Shown here: piece by piece, positions 8,573 through 17,385 of the stretch | Layout: each line of letters opens with the position of its first letter | How positions within the stretch are numbered: the stretch's first letter is position 1 | NCBI GenBank assembly: GCA_003168265.1 | Contig: PMSV01000022.1 | Coordinates: forward strand, 1 to 58,464 | From: Chitinophagaceae bacterium | Lineage (GTDB): Bacteria > Bacteroidota > Bacteroidia > Chitinophagales > Chitinophagaceae | Direction: 5' to 3' | DNA length: 58,464 nucleotides | Notes under the pieces: model-generated | What the model was told of the DNA's origin: nothing | Database searches by the model: none | The model's input: only the letters and a program-made list of their open reading frames with translations | Made by a program: the position numbers and the translations under genes

Positions 8573-9217
8573 ATGACGGAGGGACTAAATGCAGAAGATA
8601 TCAAATCCATTATTTCTCATATCAAAAATATCATGGATGGGCAAAGGGATTATCTGATTGACCTGGATAATGCAATGGGCGATGGGGATTTAGGGATTAC
8701 CATGACGAAAGCTTTTACCGCAGCAAACGAATATGCGCAAAATACTGCAGAAATCAGTCCTTCAAAATTACTGATGGCAACGGGCATGGCTATTGCAAAA
8801 GCAGCCCCGTCCACCATGGGCACATTGATCGCAACGGGTTTCATGAAAGGCGGCAAGGCTATTCAGGCTGCCGAGCAGATCGGGTTGAAAGATCTTGCTG
8901 TTTTTTTTGAAGCTTTTACACAGGGGATCATGGACCGTGGCAAATCAAAACCAGGTGATAAAACAATTATTGATGTGCTGCAGCCCATCACTCTTTCCCT
9001 GCATCATTCTGCTAAAAATGACAAATCGTTATCAGAAGGGATTACTGATGCGTTTTATATTTCACAACAAGCTGTGCTGGATACCATACAATTAAAAGCT
9101 CAACATGGAAGAGCTGCTTATTATCAGGAAGCATCCATCGGGAAACAAGATGCAGGATCAACTGTGGGTATGCTAATTATGAAAGGATTATATCAATTTT
9201 CAAAAAGCAATTTTTGA
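8573..9217 (+). CDS. dhaL: Dihydroxyacetone-kinase-type subunit DhaL (nucleotide-binding)
   Basis: The protein has 214 residues, the normal size for a free DAK2 domain. It has the nucleotide/magnesium motif LDNAMGDGDLGITM (D32, D37, D39) and the ASPSTMGTL-like segment reading AAPSTMGTL, then the KPGDKTIIDVL motif and a C-terminal DAGSTVGMLIM. In phosphotransferase-type kinases DhaL keeps ADP bound and is recharged by DhaM; in ATP-type enzymes DhaK and DhaL are usually fused. Here the subunits are split yet no DhaM is nearby, an unusual combination. Canonical DhaL has GDGDHG, whereas this reads GDGDLG. It is the last gene of the transporter operon. Confidence 0.88.
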   Translation: MTEGLNAEDIKSIISHIKNIMDGQRDYLIDLDNAMGDGDLGITMTKAFTAANEYAQNTAEISPSKLLMATGMAIAKAAPSTMGTLIATGFMKGGKAIQAAEQIGLKDLAVFFEAFTQGIMDRGKSKPGDKTIIDVLQPITLSLHHSAKNDKSLSEGITDAFYISQQAVLDTIQLKAQHGRAAYYQEASIGKQDAGSTVGMLIMKGLYQFSKSNF

Positions 9218-9241
9218 TAGCGCCGGGTCAGGATTACCTTC

Positions 9242-9259
9242 GCGGTGCTTACGCACCGC
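9242..9259. repeat. Short perfect hairpin downstream of dhaL
   Basis: GCGGTGC and GCACCGC form a 7-base-pair stem with a 4-base loop, 25 bases after the dhaL stop. No T-run follows on the plus strand, so this is not a classic intrinsic terminator; it may stabilise the 3' end of the operon transcript. Confidence 0.5.
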
Positions 9260-9369
9260 TCGGTGAACGCCGGAGGGCGGCTCAAGACCTGAAACAATAT
9301 GCCGCACTTCGTGCTTTATTTTTCATTCCCGTCCGCTTGGGCTAATAAATTCGCCAGCTCCCGGAAATG

Positions 9370-9399
9370 AAAAATGCCTCCGCTTTTCAAGCGAAGGCA
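9370..9399 (-). terminator. Intrinsic terminator of the tRNA-Ser transcript
   Basis: Positions 9375-9399 form an 11-base stem with one wobble position (TGCCTCCGCTT / AAGCGAAGGCA, 3-base loop). In the direction of the tRNA it is followed by TTTTT. It begins 18 bases beyond the 3' end of the tRNA, as expected for a single-gene tRNA transcript. Confidence 0.85.
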
Positions 9400-9416
9400 C
9401 ATTGTTTCAGTACTTG

Positions 9417-9503
9417 CGGAGGGGAAGGGATTCGAACCCTTGATAGGATTTCTCCTATACACACTTTCCAGGCGTGCCAGTTCAACCACTCCTGCACCCC
9501 TCC
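9417..9503 (-). tRNA. tRNA-Ser (anticodon GGA)
   Basis: On the reverse strand an acceptor stem GGAGGGG (9503-9497) pairs with CCCCTCC (9424-9418). Between them lie a D-arm (AGTGGTTGAA), an anticodon stem-loop CACGC-CTGGAAA-GTGTG with anticodon GGA, a long variable arm (TATAGGAGAAATCCTATC, typical of class II tRNAs) and a T-arm with GGTTCGAATCC. The discriminator base is G. CCA is not encoded and must be added by the CCA enzyme. It should read UCC and UCU codons. The gene is free-standing with its own promoter-like sequence and terminator. The accessory-looking tract 1-9217 ends at its 3' side. Confidence 0.95.
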
Positions 9504-9515
9504 TCAAAGGGCAGC

Positions 9516-9543
9516 CAAATTACAAATTCCTGGCTTAGAACAA
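9516..9543 (-). promoter_or_regulatory. Possible Bacteroidota-type promoter of tRNA-Ser
   Basis: Reading the minus strand, TTG (9543-9541) is followed after 18 bases by TAATTTG (9522-9516), close to the Bacteroidota sigma pattern TTG ... TAnnTTTG but one base short in the -7 element. It would start transcription a few bases before the tRNA. Confidence 0.4.
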
Positions 9544-9706
9544 GAAGATTTTTTCCCAAACGCTAAGCCCCTTCTTTCCTCCAAGCTCAGACTCATATTT
9601 CCTCCTAGCCCCGTCCCCCATTTCCCCCTAGCTCTGTCCCGCTTTTCCCAATCGCTCAGCCCCGAACTCAGTCGGCCGCGACCAGCACCTAAATCCCGCC
9701 CACCTC

Positions 9707-10477
9707 TCATCTCCCCCTAAACACCCTTTCCGCATTCTCGGTTGTCACCCTGGCCACCTCCTCGGTACTGACTCCCTTTATTTCGGCAATCTTCTCCAAA
9801 ATATATAACAGATAACTGCTCTCATTCCTCCTCCCCCTGAAAGGCAGCGGGCTCAGGTAAGGCGCATCGGTTTCCAGCACCATGCAATCCAGCCCCATGG
9901 TCCGCACGACATCCTGCAATATCGCCTTCTTATAAGTAACGACACCGCCGATTCCCAGATAGAATCCCATATCCACAACCTCGCGGGCCTGTTCAATACT
10001 CCCGGAAAAACAGTGAAATATGCCGCTCAGCCCATCGCCTGAGTTTTTTTTGACGACGGCAATGCTTTCGGTCATGGATTCCCGTGAATGGATTATGACA
10101 GGTAATCCTAGCGCCCTGGCCCAGCCGATCTGGGTCTCAAAAGCATCATATTGCTCTAAGGTAAAACTCTTATCCCAGTAAAAATCCAGGCCGATTTCCC
10201 CAATTGCGGCAAAGCTGCGCCTACCCAATAACTCCTCAACAACCTTCAACTCTTCACGCCAGCTTTCCTTCACCGAGCAGGGATGCAAACCCGCCATGGA
10301 CCTGCATTGCCCTGGATATTGCTCTTCGAGCCGGAACTGGCCCCCGGTATGCCCGCTATCGATCGCCGGAAGATAAAACCGTTCCACGCCCGCTGCTAGT
10401 GCCCGTTGAATTACGGCTTCCCGATCGGCGTCGAATTCGGATGCGTAAAGATGGCAATGCGTATCGATTAGTATCAT
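9707..10477 (-). CDS. TatD-family metal-dependent hydrolase/DNase
   Basis: The protein has 256 residues, the normal length. Family motifs are all present: DTHCHL at residues 5-10, GEIGLDFYW, the VIIHSRE metal-ligand segment, GIFHCFSGS and ETDAPYLSP near the end. TatD proteins are TIM-barrel metal enzymes with 3'-5' DNase activity involved in DNA fragment turnover and repair; the exact paralogue (TatD, YcfH/YjjV-like) cannot be told apart here. It stands alone between the tRNA and a terminator-bounded operon, about 200 bases upstream of tRNA-Ser on the same strand. Confidence 0.9.
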   Translation of the reverse strand: MILIDTHCHLYASEFDADREAVIQRALAAGVERFYLPAIDSGHTGGQFRLEEQYPGQCRSMAGLHPCSVKESWREELKVVEELLGRRSFAAIGEIGLDFYWDKSFTLEQYDAFETQIGWARALGLPVIIHSRESMTESIAVVKKNSGDGLSGIFHCFSGSIEQAREVVDMGFYLGIGGVVTYKKAILQDVVRTMGLDCMVLETDAPYLSPLPFRGRRNESSYLLYILEKIAEIKGVSTEEVARVTTENAERVFRGR

Positions 10478-10660
10478 AAATGATAAAGAAAGGGTTTAAT
10501 CAACTAACGTGTTATTGCGTAGAATTAACCGTAAAAACAACATGTTCCACACCCAACTTGTTAACCGTTCGTTGATAAAATATGACAAGAAAATGAAATT
10601 ACTTTTTATATTAATTAAAAAATGTTCTACCTTTAAACCAGTTTTCATAGGGTACGGATT

Positions 10661-10690
10661 AAAAACGGGCCAGGGTGTCTACCCAGGCCC
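10661..10690 (-). terminator. Intrinsic terminator of the DUF6569/polysaccharide deacetylase operon
   Basis: GGGCC-A-GGGT / ACCC-A-GGCCC (10667-10690) forms a strong hairpin with one A-A mismatch. On the minus strand it is followed by G then TTTTT. It lies about 57 bases after the deacetylase stop. The rest of the 10478-10746 gap is AT-rich and shows no gene. Confidence 0.75.
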
Positions 10691-10746
10691 AATTCATTTA
10701 AGGCCAATTCATTACTCCTTTTGCCGCAAATTTTTATAGAACGGTC

Positions 10747-11364
10747 TTATCCGATCATGTCAAATTGATATTTATTTTCAGAAAAGAAATCCAGAACATC
10801 CGGAACTGCAATCTTTAAACGGTCCCATGCTTTTTGGCTATCATGAAATACCACGATCGATCCTTTACGCGCAAGCTTTTTTACATTGTGAGCGCAGTTT
10901 TCTCCGGTCTTGCTAGTATCAAAATCGGCACTAAGCACGTCCCACATCACGATCTTAAATCCTGCCTTTTTCAAGCAATCCGTTTGAAATGAGCTGATTC
11001 GGCCATAGGGAGGCCGAAAGAGATTCGAATCGATCCATTTTTTTGCCTCTTCTATATCTTTAAAATATTCACTATCCTTCACTCTACGTCCATTCATGTG
11101 GTTTTGCGTATGATTCCCTACCCTATGTCCTTCTAGAAGAATTCTTTTATATATTTCTGGAAATCGCAATACATTTTTTCCGAGGCAAAAAAAAGTTGCT
11201 TTGGCCTGGTATTTTGCGAGCTGATCAAGAACAAAGGGAGTGGCTATTTCATGAGGCCCGTCGTCGAAACTGAGGTAGATTTTTTTTTCAGTCGTGGGTA
11301 AATCCCATATGCAGGAGGGGTAGATTTTTTTTACCAGCCAGGGCATCTTAACGAGATAGATCAT
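10747..11364 (-). CDS. Polysaccharide deacetylase (NodB homology, CE4-like)
   Basis: About 205 residues. It has the CE4 motifs in order: YLSFDDGPHE (first Asp pair), a GHRVGNHTQNHMNG stretch with the two metal-binding histidines, RPPYGR, and a WDVLSADFD motif. These enzymes remove acetyl groups from N-acetylated surface sugars such as peptidoglycan or chitin-like chains. A basic, hydrophobic N-terminus (MIYLVKMPWLVKKIYP) is too short for a clear signal peptide. ATG 11364 is chosen; a TTG at 11373 would add three residues and overlap the upstream stop. It is translated right after the DUF6569 gene and is probably coupled to it. Confidence 0.88.
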   Translation of the reverse strand: MIYLVKMPWLVKKIYPSCIWDLPTTEKKIYLSFDDGPHEIATPFVLDQLAKYQAKATFFCLGKNVLRFPEIYKRILLEGHRVGNHTQNHMNGRRVKDSEYFKDIEEAKKWIDSNLFRPPYGRISSFQTDCLKKAGFKIVMWDVLSADFDTSKTGENCAHNVKKLARKGSIVVFHDSQKAWDRLKIAVPDVLDFFSENKYQFDMIG

Positions 11365-11369
11365 ATACC

Positions 11370-12332
11370 TCAAAATGTATTTATATGCACAACCTTATTC
11401 TCCTCTTTGAATACCTTTCCATGCTTGCCCACGAATTCAGCCTGTGTCTTTTCATTATCCAAAACCTGGTCCATATATTTTCTTACATCATCATCTGAAA
11501 TAGTTATAGGTCCTCCGAATAATACGGCGTCATCGATATAACCTCGGGCAAGAGGATCCATCTGCCCGTAAAACAAATTGACGCCGGCATAGATATCGCA
11601 ACCTATGACCCGGTCTCCTGAAACGCAGACGATTCCGACAATTGAAGTGTCACTATGCTTCAACTTGTCCATGAAATAATTATAATAGTCCTCACCAATC
11701 AGGAACTCATCATCGGACTTCTTTCTTTTTTTCTTATCATTGTGTTCGGGATCACGCTCGGACAAATAGGCCATGGTCTTGCTGTTGACATGGGCACGGT
11801 CAAGTTCCAGGTTGATCTCCCTCCATATCAGGACCTGGTTTTTGCCGCTGTCCAGGGCTTTGCGCAAATGCGGATTCGCAAAACCGCTATACACAAAATT
11901 CTTTTCCTTATCGCTCCATCGCTCCTCTTCCACACACATCACTGGAAAATACTGGTCCTTTTTGGAGGGAGGGAGGATCGTGTCATGCATGGCCATCCGG
12001 TCCTGGCGTCCGCCTGCTATCAATTCCCCCGAACTGATATAGATCGAACTATCTGTATGGTTATTGATGCGCAGGTAATGCACGTTCTCGGTGGAAGCTG
12101 TTCCACGCTCAGTGATCGTGGCATAGCCGTTTTTCAGGGCCGTGCTTAAGGACATCACTTTGGGGTTCCCGTAGAATCCACCATGATTTTGATTTTTCGG
12201 GCGAATAGGGATGATTTTCAGGTTCTTGTAAGTGATAGCAGAATCATAATCTACAATGAGATTGTCATAAGTAAGCTGTGAAAAGGCAGCTTTCGTCAGC
12301 AGCAAAAGCAATATTGAAAAAGTCAGCTTCAT
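11370..12332 (-). CDS. Secreted DUF6569 (ARPP-1-type) domain protein
   Basis: About 320 residues. ATG 12332 is chosen because it opens directly into a signal peptide (LTFSILLLLLTKAAFSQ); the frame is open further upstream only antisense to gltX. The middle carries ITERGT, then SSGELIAGGRQDR and VMCVEEERW, an arrangement I associate with DUF6569, a domain of unknown biochemical function described in predicted polymer-processing or effector contexts. The C-terminal 100 residues contain a lysine-rich linker (KKKRKKSDDE) and a second, strand-rich part. It forms a two-gene operon with the polysaccharide deacetylase and is divergent from gltX, sharing an 81-base promoter region. The family name is recalled, not searched. 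Confidence 0.65.
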   Translation of the reverse strand: MKLTFSILLLLLTKAAFSQLTYDNLIVDYDSAITYKNLKIIPIRPKNQNHGGFYGNPKVMSLSTALKNGYATITERGTASTENVHYLRINNHTDSSIYISSGELIAGGRQDRMAMHDTILPPSKKDQYFPVMCVEEERWSDKEKNFVYSGFANPHLRKALDSGKNQVLIWREINLELDRAHVNSKTMAYLSERDPEHNDKKKRKKSDDEFLIGEDYYNYFMDKLKHSDTSIVGIVCVSGDRVIGCDIYAGVNLFYGQMDPLARGYIDDAVLFGGPITISDDDVRKYMDQVLDNEKTQAEFVGKHGKVFKEENKVVHINTF

Positions 12333-12413
12333 CAGGTCGACTCTTCCAAATGTAATGAATTTCATCCGGGTATGCCACTCCCCGCGGCTTTCAAATGTTT
12401 TATATTTGCGGCC

Positions 12414-13928
12414 ATGGATAAAAAACCAAGGCTGCGCTTTGCCCCTAGTCCCACCGGGGGCCTGCATATCGGCGGGGTGCGCACCGTACTTTATAATTAT
12501 CTTTTTGCAAAGCAGCATGGTGGTGATTTTGTACTCAGGATTGAAGATACCGACCAGGGCCGTTTCGTTGCGGGGGCTGAAGAATATATATATGAGACCC
12601 TGCACTGGTGCGGCCTGGAGCCGGATGAGAGCCCATTGAAGCCAGGTCTTTTTGGCCCCTATCGCCAGAGTGAGCGCAAACCACTCTACCGCAATTATGC
12701 TGACCAACTTATAGATCGGGGACTGGCCTATTATGCTTTTGATACGCCCGAAGAACTCGAGCATCGACGTAAAACCACTCCTAATTTCCAGTATAATGTC
12801 GCAACCCGAGCCGGGTTGCGTAATTCTCTGACATTAACAGACCAAGAGGTTAAAATATTGATCGAAAAAGGCATTCCCTATACCATACGAATCCGTATGC
12901 CCGAAAACGAAGAGATCCGCTTCACGGATATGATCCGTGGAGAACTGGTATTTCAAACCTCCCTCGTGGACGATAAGGTCCTGCTCAAAGCGGATGGAAT
13001 GCCCACCTATCACTTGGCGGTAGTAGTCGATGATTTCCTTATGGAGATCACTCATGTTTTCCGTGGAGAAGAATGGCTATCCAGCGCGCCCGTGCATATC
13101 CTGCTTTGGAAACATCTGTATGGAGAAGATAAAATGCCCCGCTGGGCCCATCTTCCCCTGATCCTTAAACCCGATGGAAATGGAAAGCTAAGCAAGCGAG
13201 ATGGGGACCGCCTCGGTTTTCCCGTATTTGCGATGGATTGGACGGATCCCCGAAATGGGGAGAAAACGACTGGTTTCAAGGAGCGCGGTTTTCTTCCTGA
13301 AGCCTTTATCAACTTTCTGGCCTTGCAGGGATGGAATGACGGAACAGAGCAGGAAGTCTTTTCACTGGAAGAACTGATCCTGAAATTTTCCATTGACCGT
13401 GTGCACAAGGGCGGAGCCAAATTCAATTATGAGAAGGCCAAATGGTTCAACTCCGAATGGATAAAGAAGCTCCCGGTAACTCATTATCTGCCGCAGGTAA
13501 AAGCCAGTCTCGAACAGCAGGGCATCTCAGTAAAAAAAGATGATCAACTGAAGACCGTGATGGAACTCGTCCGGGATCGTTGTTCCCTCCTATCCGATTT
13601 TGCAGGCCAGTCGGCATTTTTTTTTCGTTATCCGGCGACCATCGACCTGGCCTCTGTTCAACCTAAATGGAATGAGCAAAAGAATTTGTTTTTTGCAGAA
13701 TTGATTCGAACTTACGAGCTCATTCCCCGTTGGGAACATGAAGAATTGGAAAGAACCTTCAAGGAAATTGCAGCGGTCAATGAAATCAAAACCGGGGAAT
13801 TGATGCTGCCGCTTCGGATCATGCTCGTGGGCCAGAAATCCGGACCTGGTGTTTTTCATATCGCTGAAGTGCTGGGTCGTAAAGAGACGTTTGATCGCAT
13901 TCGTAAGGGGCTGCAATTGCTTTCTTAA
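12414..13928 (+). CDS. gltX: Glutamyl-tRNA synthetase
   Basis: The protein has 504 residues, normal for the bacterial enzyme. It attaches glutamate to tRNA-Glu in the cytoplasm. The class I signatures are clear: RFAPSPTGGLHIGGVRT with the HIGH-type motif at about residue 18, RIEDTDQGR, a VFRGEEWLSSAP motif, and KLSKRDGD near residue 260. ATG 12414 is chosen because it gives the canonical MDKKPRLRFAPSPTG N-terminus; a frame-open ATG 42 bases earlier adds residues unlike the family. The next gene starts 12 bases downstream. Confidence 0.97.
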   Translation: MDKKPRLRFAPSPTGGLHIGGVRTVLYNYLFAKQHGGDFVLRIEDTDQGRFVAGAEEYIYETLHWCGLEPDESPLKPGLFGPYRQSERKPLYRNYADQLIDRGLAYYAFDTPEELEHRRKTTPNFQYNVATRAGLRNSLTLTDQEVKILIEKGIPYTIRIRMPENEEIRFTDMIRGELVFQTSLVDDKVLLKADGMPTYHLAVVVDDFLMEITHVFRGEEWLSSAPVHILLWKHLYGEDKMPRWAHLPLILKPDGNGKLSKRDGDRLGFPVFAMDWTDPRNGEKTTGFKERGFLPEAFINFLALQGWNDGTEQEVFSLEELILKFSIDRVHKGGAKFNYEKAKWFNSEWIKKLPVTHYLPQVKASLEQQGISVKKDDQLKTVMELVRDRCSLLSDFAGQSAFFFRYPATIDLASVQPKWNEQKNLFFAELIRTYELIPRWEHEELERTFKEIAAVNEIKTGELMLPLRIMLVGQKSGPGVFHIAEVLGRKETFDRIRKGLQLLS

Positions 13929-13939
13929 ATAGAACCAAT

Positions 13940-15478
13940 ATGCAAAACCGCCTCCGCCTGCTTTATTTGCTGGCGCTTTTAAAATTCTCATTCGCCTACC
14001 TGATCCAGCATCCGGTCTACGAGCTCCACCGCGATGAAATGCTCTACCTGGCAGAAGGTAAACATATGGCCTGGGGTTTTATGGAAGTGCCTCCCTTACT
14101 TTCTGTATTTGCCTGGCTTACACATTTATTGGGCGATGGGGTTTTCTGGGTAAAGTTCTGGCCCTCCTTGTTCGGAGCCCTGACCTTTTTACTCGTTGGA
14201 AAGATCATCATCTCCCTCGAAGGAAAAGGCTTTGCCCTTTTGTTGGGTTGGCTGCCCTTCATGACAGGCGCCTATCTCCGGGTCCATTACCTCTTTCAGC
14301 CCAATTTCCTGGAGATTTTTTTCTGGACAGCCATGGCCTATTGCCTTGTCCGTTATCAACAGGACAACAGTAACAAATGGCTTTACTGGTTCGGTATCTG
14401 CGCAGGGCTCGGCATGCTGAGCAAATACTCAGTCCTATTCTTCATCCTCAGCCTCACACTGGGTCTTCTCTTGACTAAAGAGCGAAAACTCCTTCGAAAC
14501 AAACATTTCTATTATGCCGCAGCGCTAGCTTTCCTGATCTTTCTGCCCAATTTCATCTGGCAATACAACCTGCATTTTCCGGTCATATACCATATGAATA
14601 GATTGAGGGAAACACAATTGCAATACATCAGTCCCTCCAGTTTTTTAATAGATCAGTTCATCATGAACTTGCCGGTATTTTATGTATGGCTTGCTGGCCT
14701 CATTGCGCTGGCATTCTCCCCAAACCTAAAAAATTATCGATTCTTGTTATGGGCCTATCTTATCGTAATTTCCTTACTGCTAATCGGTCATGGTAAAAAC
14801 TACTATGCCTTGGGGGCCTATCCGGTACTTTTTGCTTTCGGCGCCTACCGATTGGAAAAAATAACAAGTCTTAGGTTGAAGCCGCTTCGCTATCTAATTA
14901 TATCATTAATCCTGGTACTCGCCTACTTCTCGGTTCCGATCCTCATTCCCATTTTCAAACCGACAGAACTTGCGGCTTTTTACAAAGAAAGACACCTCGA
15001 AAAAACAGGGGCGCTCAGATGGGAGGATCTTCATAACCATCCACTGCCCCAGGATTTTTCGGATATGCTGGGTTGGAAGGAGATGGCGGACAAGATGGCA
15101 GCGGCCTACAATACCCTCGACAGTGCCGGGAAAAAAACAGCAGTCTTATTCTGTGATGATTACGGCCAGGCCGGAGCGGTCAATTATTACGGACGATTCT
15201 ATCATCTGCCCGAAGCCTATAGCGACAATGCCAGTTTTTTTTACTGGATCCCGGATTCCCTGAAAATGGACAATCTGATTCTACTGACCGATGACCAGGA
15301 GGAAATGTCCCATCCCTTCATTCATGATTTTAAATCAGCCGTTCTCTTTGACAGCATCACCAGTCCATATGCAAGAGAACGAGGAGACCTCATCCTCATA
15401 CTCAAAGGAGCCGATAGCAATTTTCATAAACTGATCGTAGAGAAATTCAAACAGGACCGCGAAAAACTCGGCTTATAG
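13940..15478 (+). CDS. Glycosyltransferase family 39-type (ArnT/PMT-like) membrane protein
   Basis: This 512-residue polytopic membrane protein has about 11-12 hydrophobic helices in the first 330 residues and a soluble C-terminal domain of about 170 residues. The first large loop holds [17 protein letters not shown], where the Asp-Glu pair matches the catalytic acidic residues of PMT/ArnT-type enzymes. These transfer sugars from polyprenyl-phosphate donors to proteins or lipid A on the periplasmic side. It lies 11 bases after gltX and 25 bases before the B12-binding gene on the same strand, a spacing that suggests co-transcription without an obvious functional link. The sugar and acceptor are unknown. 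Confidence 0.85.
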   Translation: MQNRLRLLYLLALLKFSFAYLIQHPVYELHRDEMLYLAEGKHMAWGFMEVPPLLSVFAWLTHLLGDGVFWVKFWPSLFGALTFLLVGKIIISLEGKGFALLLGWLPFMTGAYLRVHYLFQPNFLEIFFWTAMAYCLVRYQQDNSNKWLYWFGICAGLGMLSKYSVLFFILSLTLGLLLTKERKLLRNKHFYYAAALAFLIFLPNFIWQYNLHFPVIYHMNRLRETQLQYISPSSFLIDQFIMNLPVFYVWLAGLIALAFSPNLKNYRFLLWAYLIVISLLLIGHGKNYYALGAYPVLFAFGAYRLEKITSLRLKPLRYLIISLILVLAYFSVPILIPIFKPTELAAFYKERHLEKTGALRWEDLHNHPLPQDFSDMLGWKEMADKMAAAYNTLDSAGKKTAVLFCDDYGQAGAVNYYGRFYHLPEAYSDNASFFYWIPDSLKMDNLILLTDDQEEMSHPFIHDFKSAVLFDSITSPYARERGDLILILKGADSNFHKLIVEKFKQDREKLGL

Positions 15479-15503
15479 GTTTATTTTTGAGCCAAAGCAA
15501 GGC

Positions 15504-15923
15504 ATGGAAAAAGAGCTAAAAAGACCGATCCGCGTATTAGTTGCCAAGGTCGGCCTTGACGGCCATGACCGGGGGGCAAAGATCATCGCCACTTCATTGC
15601 GTGATGCCGGCATGGAAGTGATCTATACTGGCCTCAGGCAAACTCCTGAGATGGTAGTCGCCGCAGCCTTGCAGGAAGACGTGGACGCCATCGGCATCAG
15701 CATTCTTAGCGGAGCGCATATGACCGTCTTTCCTAAGATCATCCAACTTATGAAGGAAAAACAAATGGATGATACATTATTGACTGGAGGTGGCATCATA
15801 CCCGAAGAAGACATGAAGGAATTGCAGGCCATGGGCGTTGGAAAACTTTTCGCACCTGGAGCCACCACATCAGAAATTGCAAACTATATAAAGGATTGGG
15901 TTGGCACATACCGCAACTATTGA
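15504..15923 (+). CDS. Stand-alone cobalamin (B12)-binding domain protein, acyl-CoA mutase small-subunit type
   Basis: This 139-residue protein consists only of a Rossmann-like B12 domain. The key motif [10 protein letters not shown] carries the histidine that coordinates cobalt base-off, followed by GISILSGAH (the S-x-L loop for the dimethylbenzimidazole tail) and TGGG. Free domains of this size serve as small subunits of split mutases such as isobutyryl-CoA or hydroxyisobutyryl-CoA mutase, and resemble the C-terminus of methylmalonyl-CoA mutase. No large mutase subunit lies in the window. A crotonase gene (16603-17385) sits close by, consistent with acyl-CoA metabolism but not proof. It ends 10 bases from the convergent UPF0126 gene. 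Confidence 0.88.
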   Translation: MEKELKRPIRVLVAKVGLDGHDRGAKIIATSLRDAGMEVIYTGLRQTPEMVVAAALQEDVDAIGISILSGAHMTVFPKIIQLMKEKQMDDTLLTGGGIIPEEDMKELQAMGVGKLFAPGATTSEIANYIKDWVGTYRNY

Positions 15924-15932
15924 TCTATTAAC

Positions 15933-16535
15933 TTATATCTCCGGCAGGCTCAGCCTTTTTAATTTGGAAACGATCCGGATCGCCACGATAAGCAGCACAC
16001 AAATGATCAAATCTATCTCCTTGGAGACCGAAGCTTTTACCATTAGCACATACACGATTCCTCCGATCAAACAGACCGTCGCATAGAGCTCTCCTTTCTT
16101 AAGCAGGTCGGGAACCTCACTACTCAGGATATCTGCCAGTAATCCGCCGAAAGTCGCCGAGATCACTCCCATTAATACCGAATAGAAACTATTCACTCCA
16201 TGTTCGAGGCTTATTTCGATGCCGCCCGCGGTGAACATGCCGATCCCGATTGCATCGGTAATGAATATCGTTTTTCGGAACCGCAGTGGGCCTTGTTTTG
16301 CCAGGGAGACAATGATCACAGCGGAAGCCACCAGGCTAAGGGCAATATTGTTATTGATCCAATTCACCGGTTGTATGCCGAGTATGACATCGCGGATCGT
16401 GCCTCCCCCATAGGCCGTCACAAATGCCAGGGTAGCAGCCCCGAAAATATCCATATGATGAGATCTTGCCTTAAGCGCACCGGTCACTGCAAAAACAAAG
16501 GTTCCCGTGTAGAGGATGATATCCACGATCTTCAT
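15933..16535 (-). CDS. UPF0126/TRIC-like membrane protein
   Basis: About 200 residues with seven membrane helices. The repeat signatures GTFVFAVTGALKA and GGGTIRDVILG, then DAIGIGMFTAGG and ATFGGLLADIL, are those of the duplicated UPF0126 domain; characterised relatives are trimeric cation channels of the TRIC type, and YicG of E. coli is an untested homologue. ATG 16535 is chosen because it starts directly before the first helix (MKIVDIILYTG); longer versions run antisense into the divergent enoyl-CoA hydratase gene. Start codons of the two divergent genes are 67 bases apart. The ion specificity is unknown. Confidence 0.85.
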   Translation of the reverse strand: MKIVDIILYTGTFVFAVTGALKARSHHMDIFGAATLAFVTAYGGGTIRDVILGIQPVNWINNNIALSLVASAVIIVSLAKQGPLRFRKTIFITDAIGIGMFTAGGIEISLEHGVNSFYSVLMGVISATFGGLLADILSSEVPDLLKKGELYATVCLIGGIVYVLMVKASVSKEIDLIICVLLIVAIRIVSKLKRLSLPEI

Positions 16536-16602
16536 TACCCGAAAGATACTCAAAAAAACCCGGGCAGGAATTCTACCTATCTTCGTGATTTCAAATATTG
16601 CC

Positions 16603-17385
16603 ATGTCATACCAGACATTAATTACCGAATTATCAGAGCATATTTTCACGATTACGATCAACCGTCCGGAAAAGCTCAATGCACTCAACCGCCAGGTCAT
16701 TGACGAATTATCTGCAGCCATCGAAGAAATCTATAACAATCCCGAAATCGGTGCCGCCATCATCACCGGCAGCGGTCCCAAATCCTTTGTGGCTGGGGCC
16801 GATATCAATGAGTTCATCCATCTTGATTCAGTAGGAGGAAAGACCCTCTCAAAAAAAGGGCAGGACCTCGTCTTCAGCCGGATAGAGAATTCCCCCAAGC
16901 CCATCATTGCGGCCGTCAATGGTTTTGCCCTCGGCGGAGGATGCGAACTCGCCATGGCCTGTCATTTCCGGCTAGCCAGTGAAAATGCCAAATTCGGGCA
17001 GCCCGAAGTGAACCTGGGACTGGTTCCCGGTTATGGCGGGACTCAACGTCTTACCCAGCTCGTCGGAAAAGGAAAATCGATGGAACTTAATTTGACCGGC
17101 AACCTCATCGATGGGGCCGAAGCATTAAGACTAGGCCTCGTCAACCATGTCACCTCCCTGGAGCAACTTCTCCCTGAAACAAAAAAGATCCTTCAAGCCA
17201 TACTCTCCAAAGCCCCTCTCGCAGTAGCCGAAGCGATTGCCCTGGTCAATCACGCAGCTTATGGGAAGCCCGGAGGCCTGGAATTGGAAATCGAATCCTT
17301 CGGCCGGCTCTCAGGCACTGCCGATGCCAAGGAGGGAGCGAGCGCCTTTCTCGAAAAACGAAAGGCGAATTTCAAGGGGAATTAA
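16603..17385 (+). CDS. Enoyl-CoA hydratase/isomerase (crotonase) family protein
   Basis: The protein has 260 residues, the standard crotonase length, with ATG 16603 giving the N-terminus MSYQTLITELSEHI. Signatures: the oxyanion-hole segments FVAGADINEF and NGFALGGGCELAMAC, the catalytic glutamates expected in GGGCELA and in PEVNLGLVPGYGGTQRL, and the ALRLGLVN helix. These enzymes hydrate trans-2-enoyl-CoA in fatty-acid or amino-acid degradation. It overlaps by four bases with the convergent cytochrome gene. It could be a short-chain enoyl-CoA hydratase or a related isomerase; the specificity cannot be read from sequence. Confidence 0.92.
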   Translation: MSYQTLITELSEHIFTITINRPEKLNALNRQVIDELSAAIEEIYNNPEIGAAIITGSGPKSFVAGADINEFIHLDSVGGKTLSKKGQDLVFSRIENSPKPIIAAVNGFALGGGCELAMACHFRLASENAKFGQPEVNLGLVPGYGGTQRLTQLVGKGKSMELNLTGNLIDGAEALRLGLVNHVTSLEQLLPETKKILQAILSKAPLAVAEAIALVNHAAYGKPGGLELEIESFGRLSGTADAKEGASAFLEKRKANFKGN

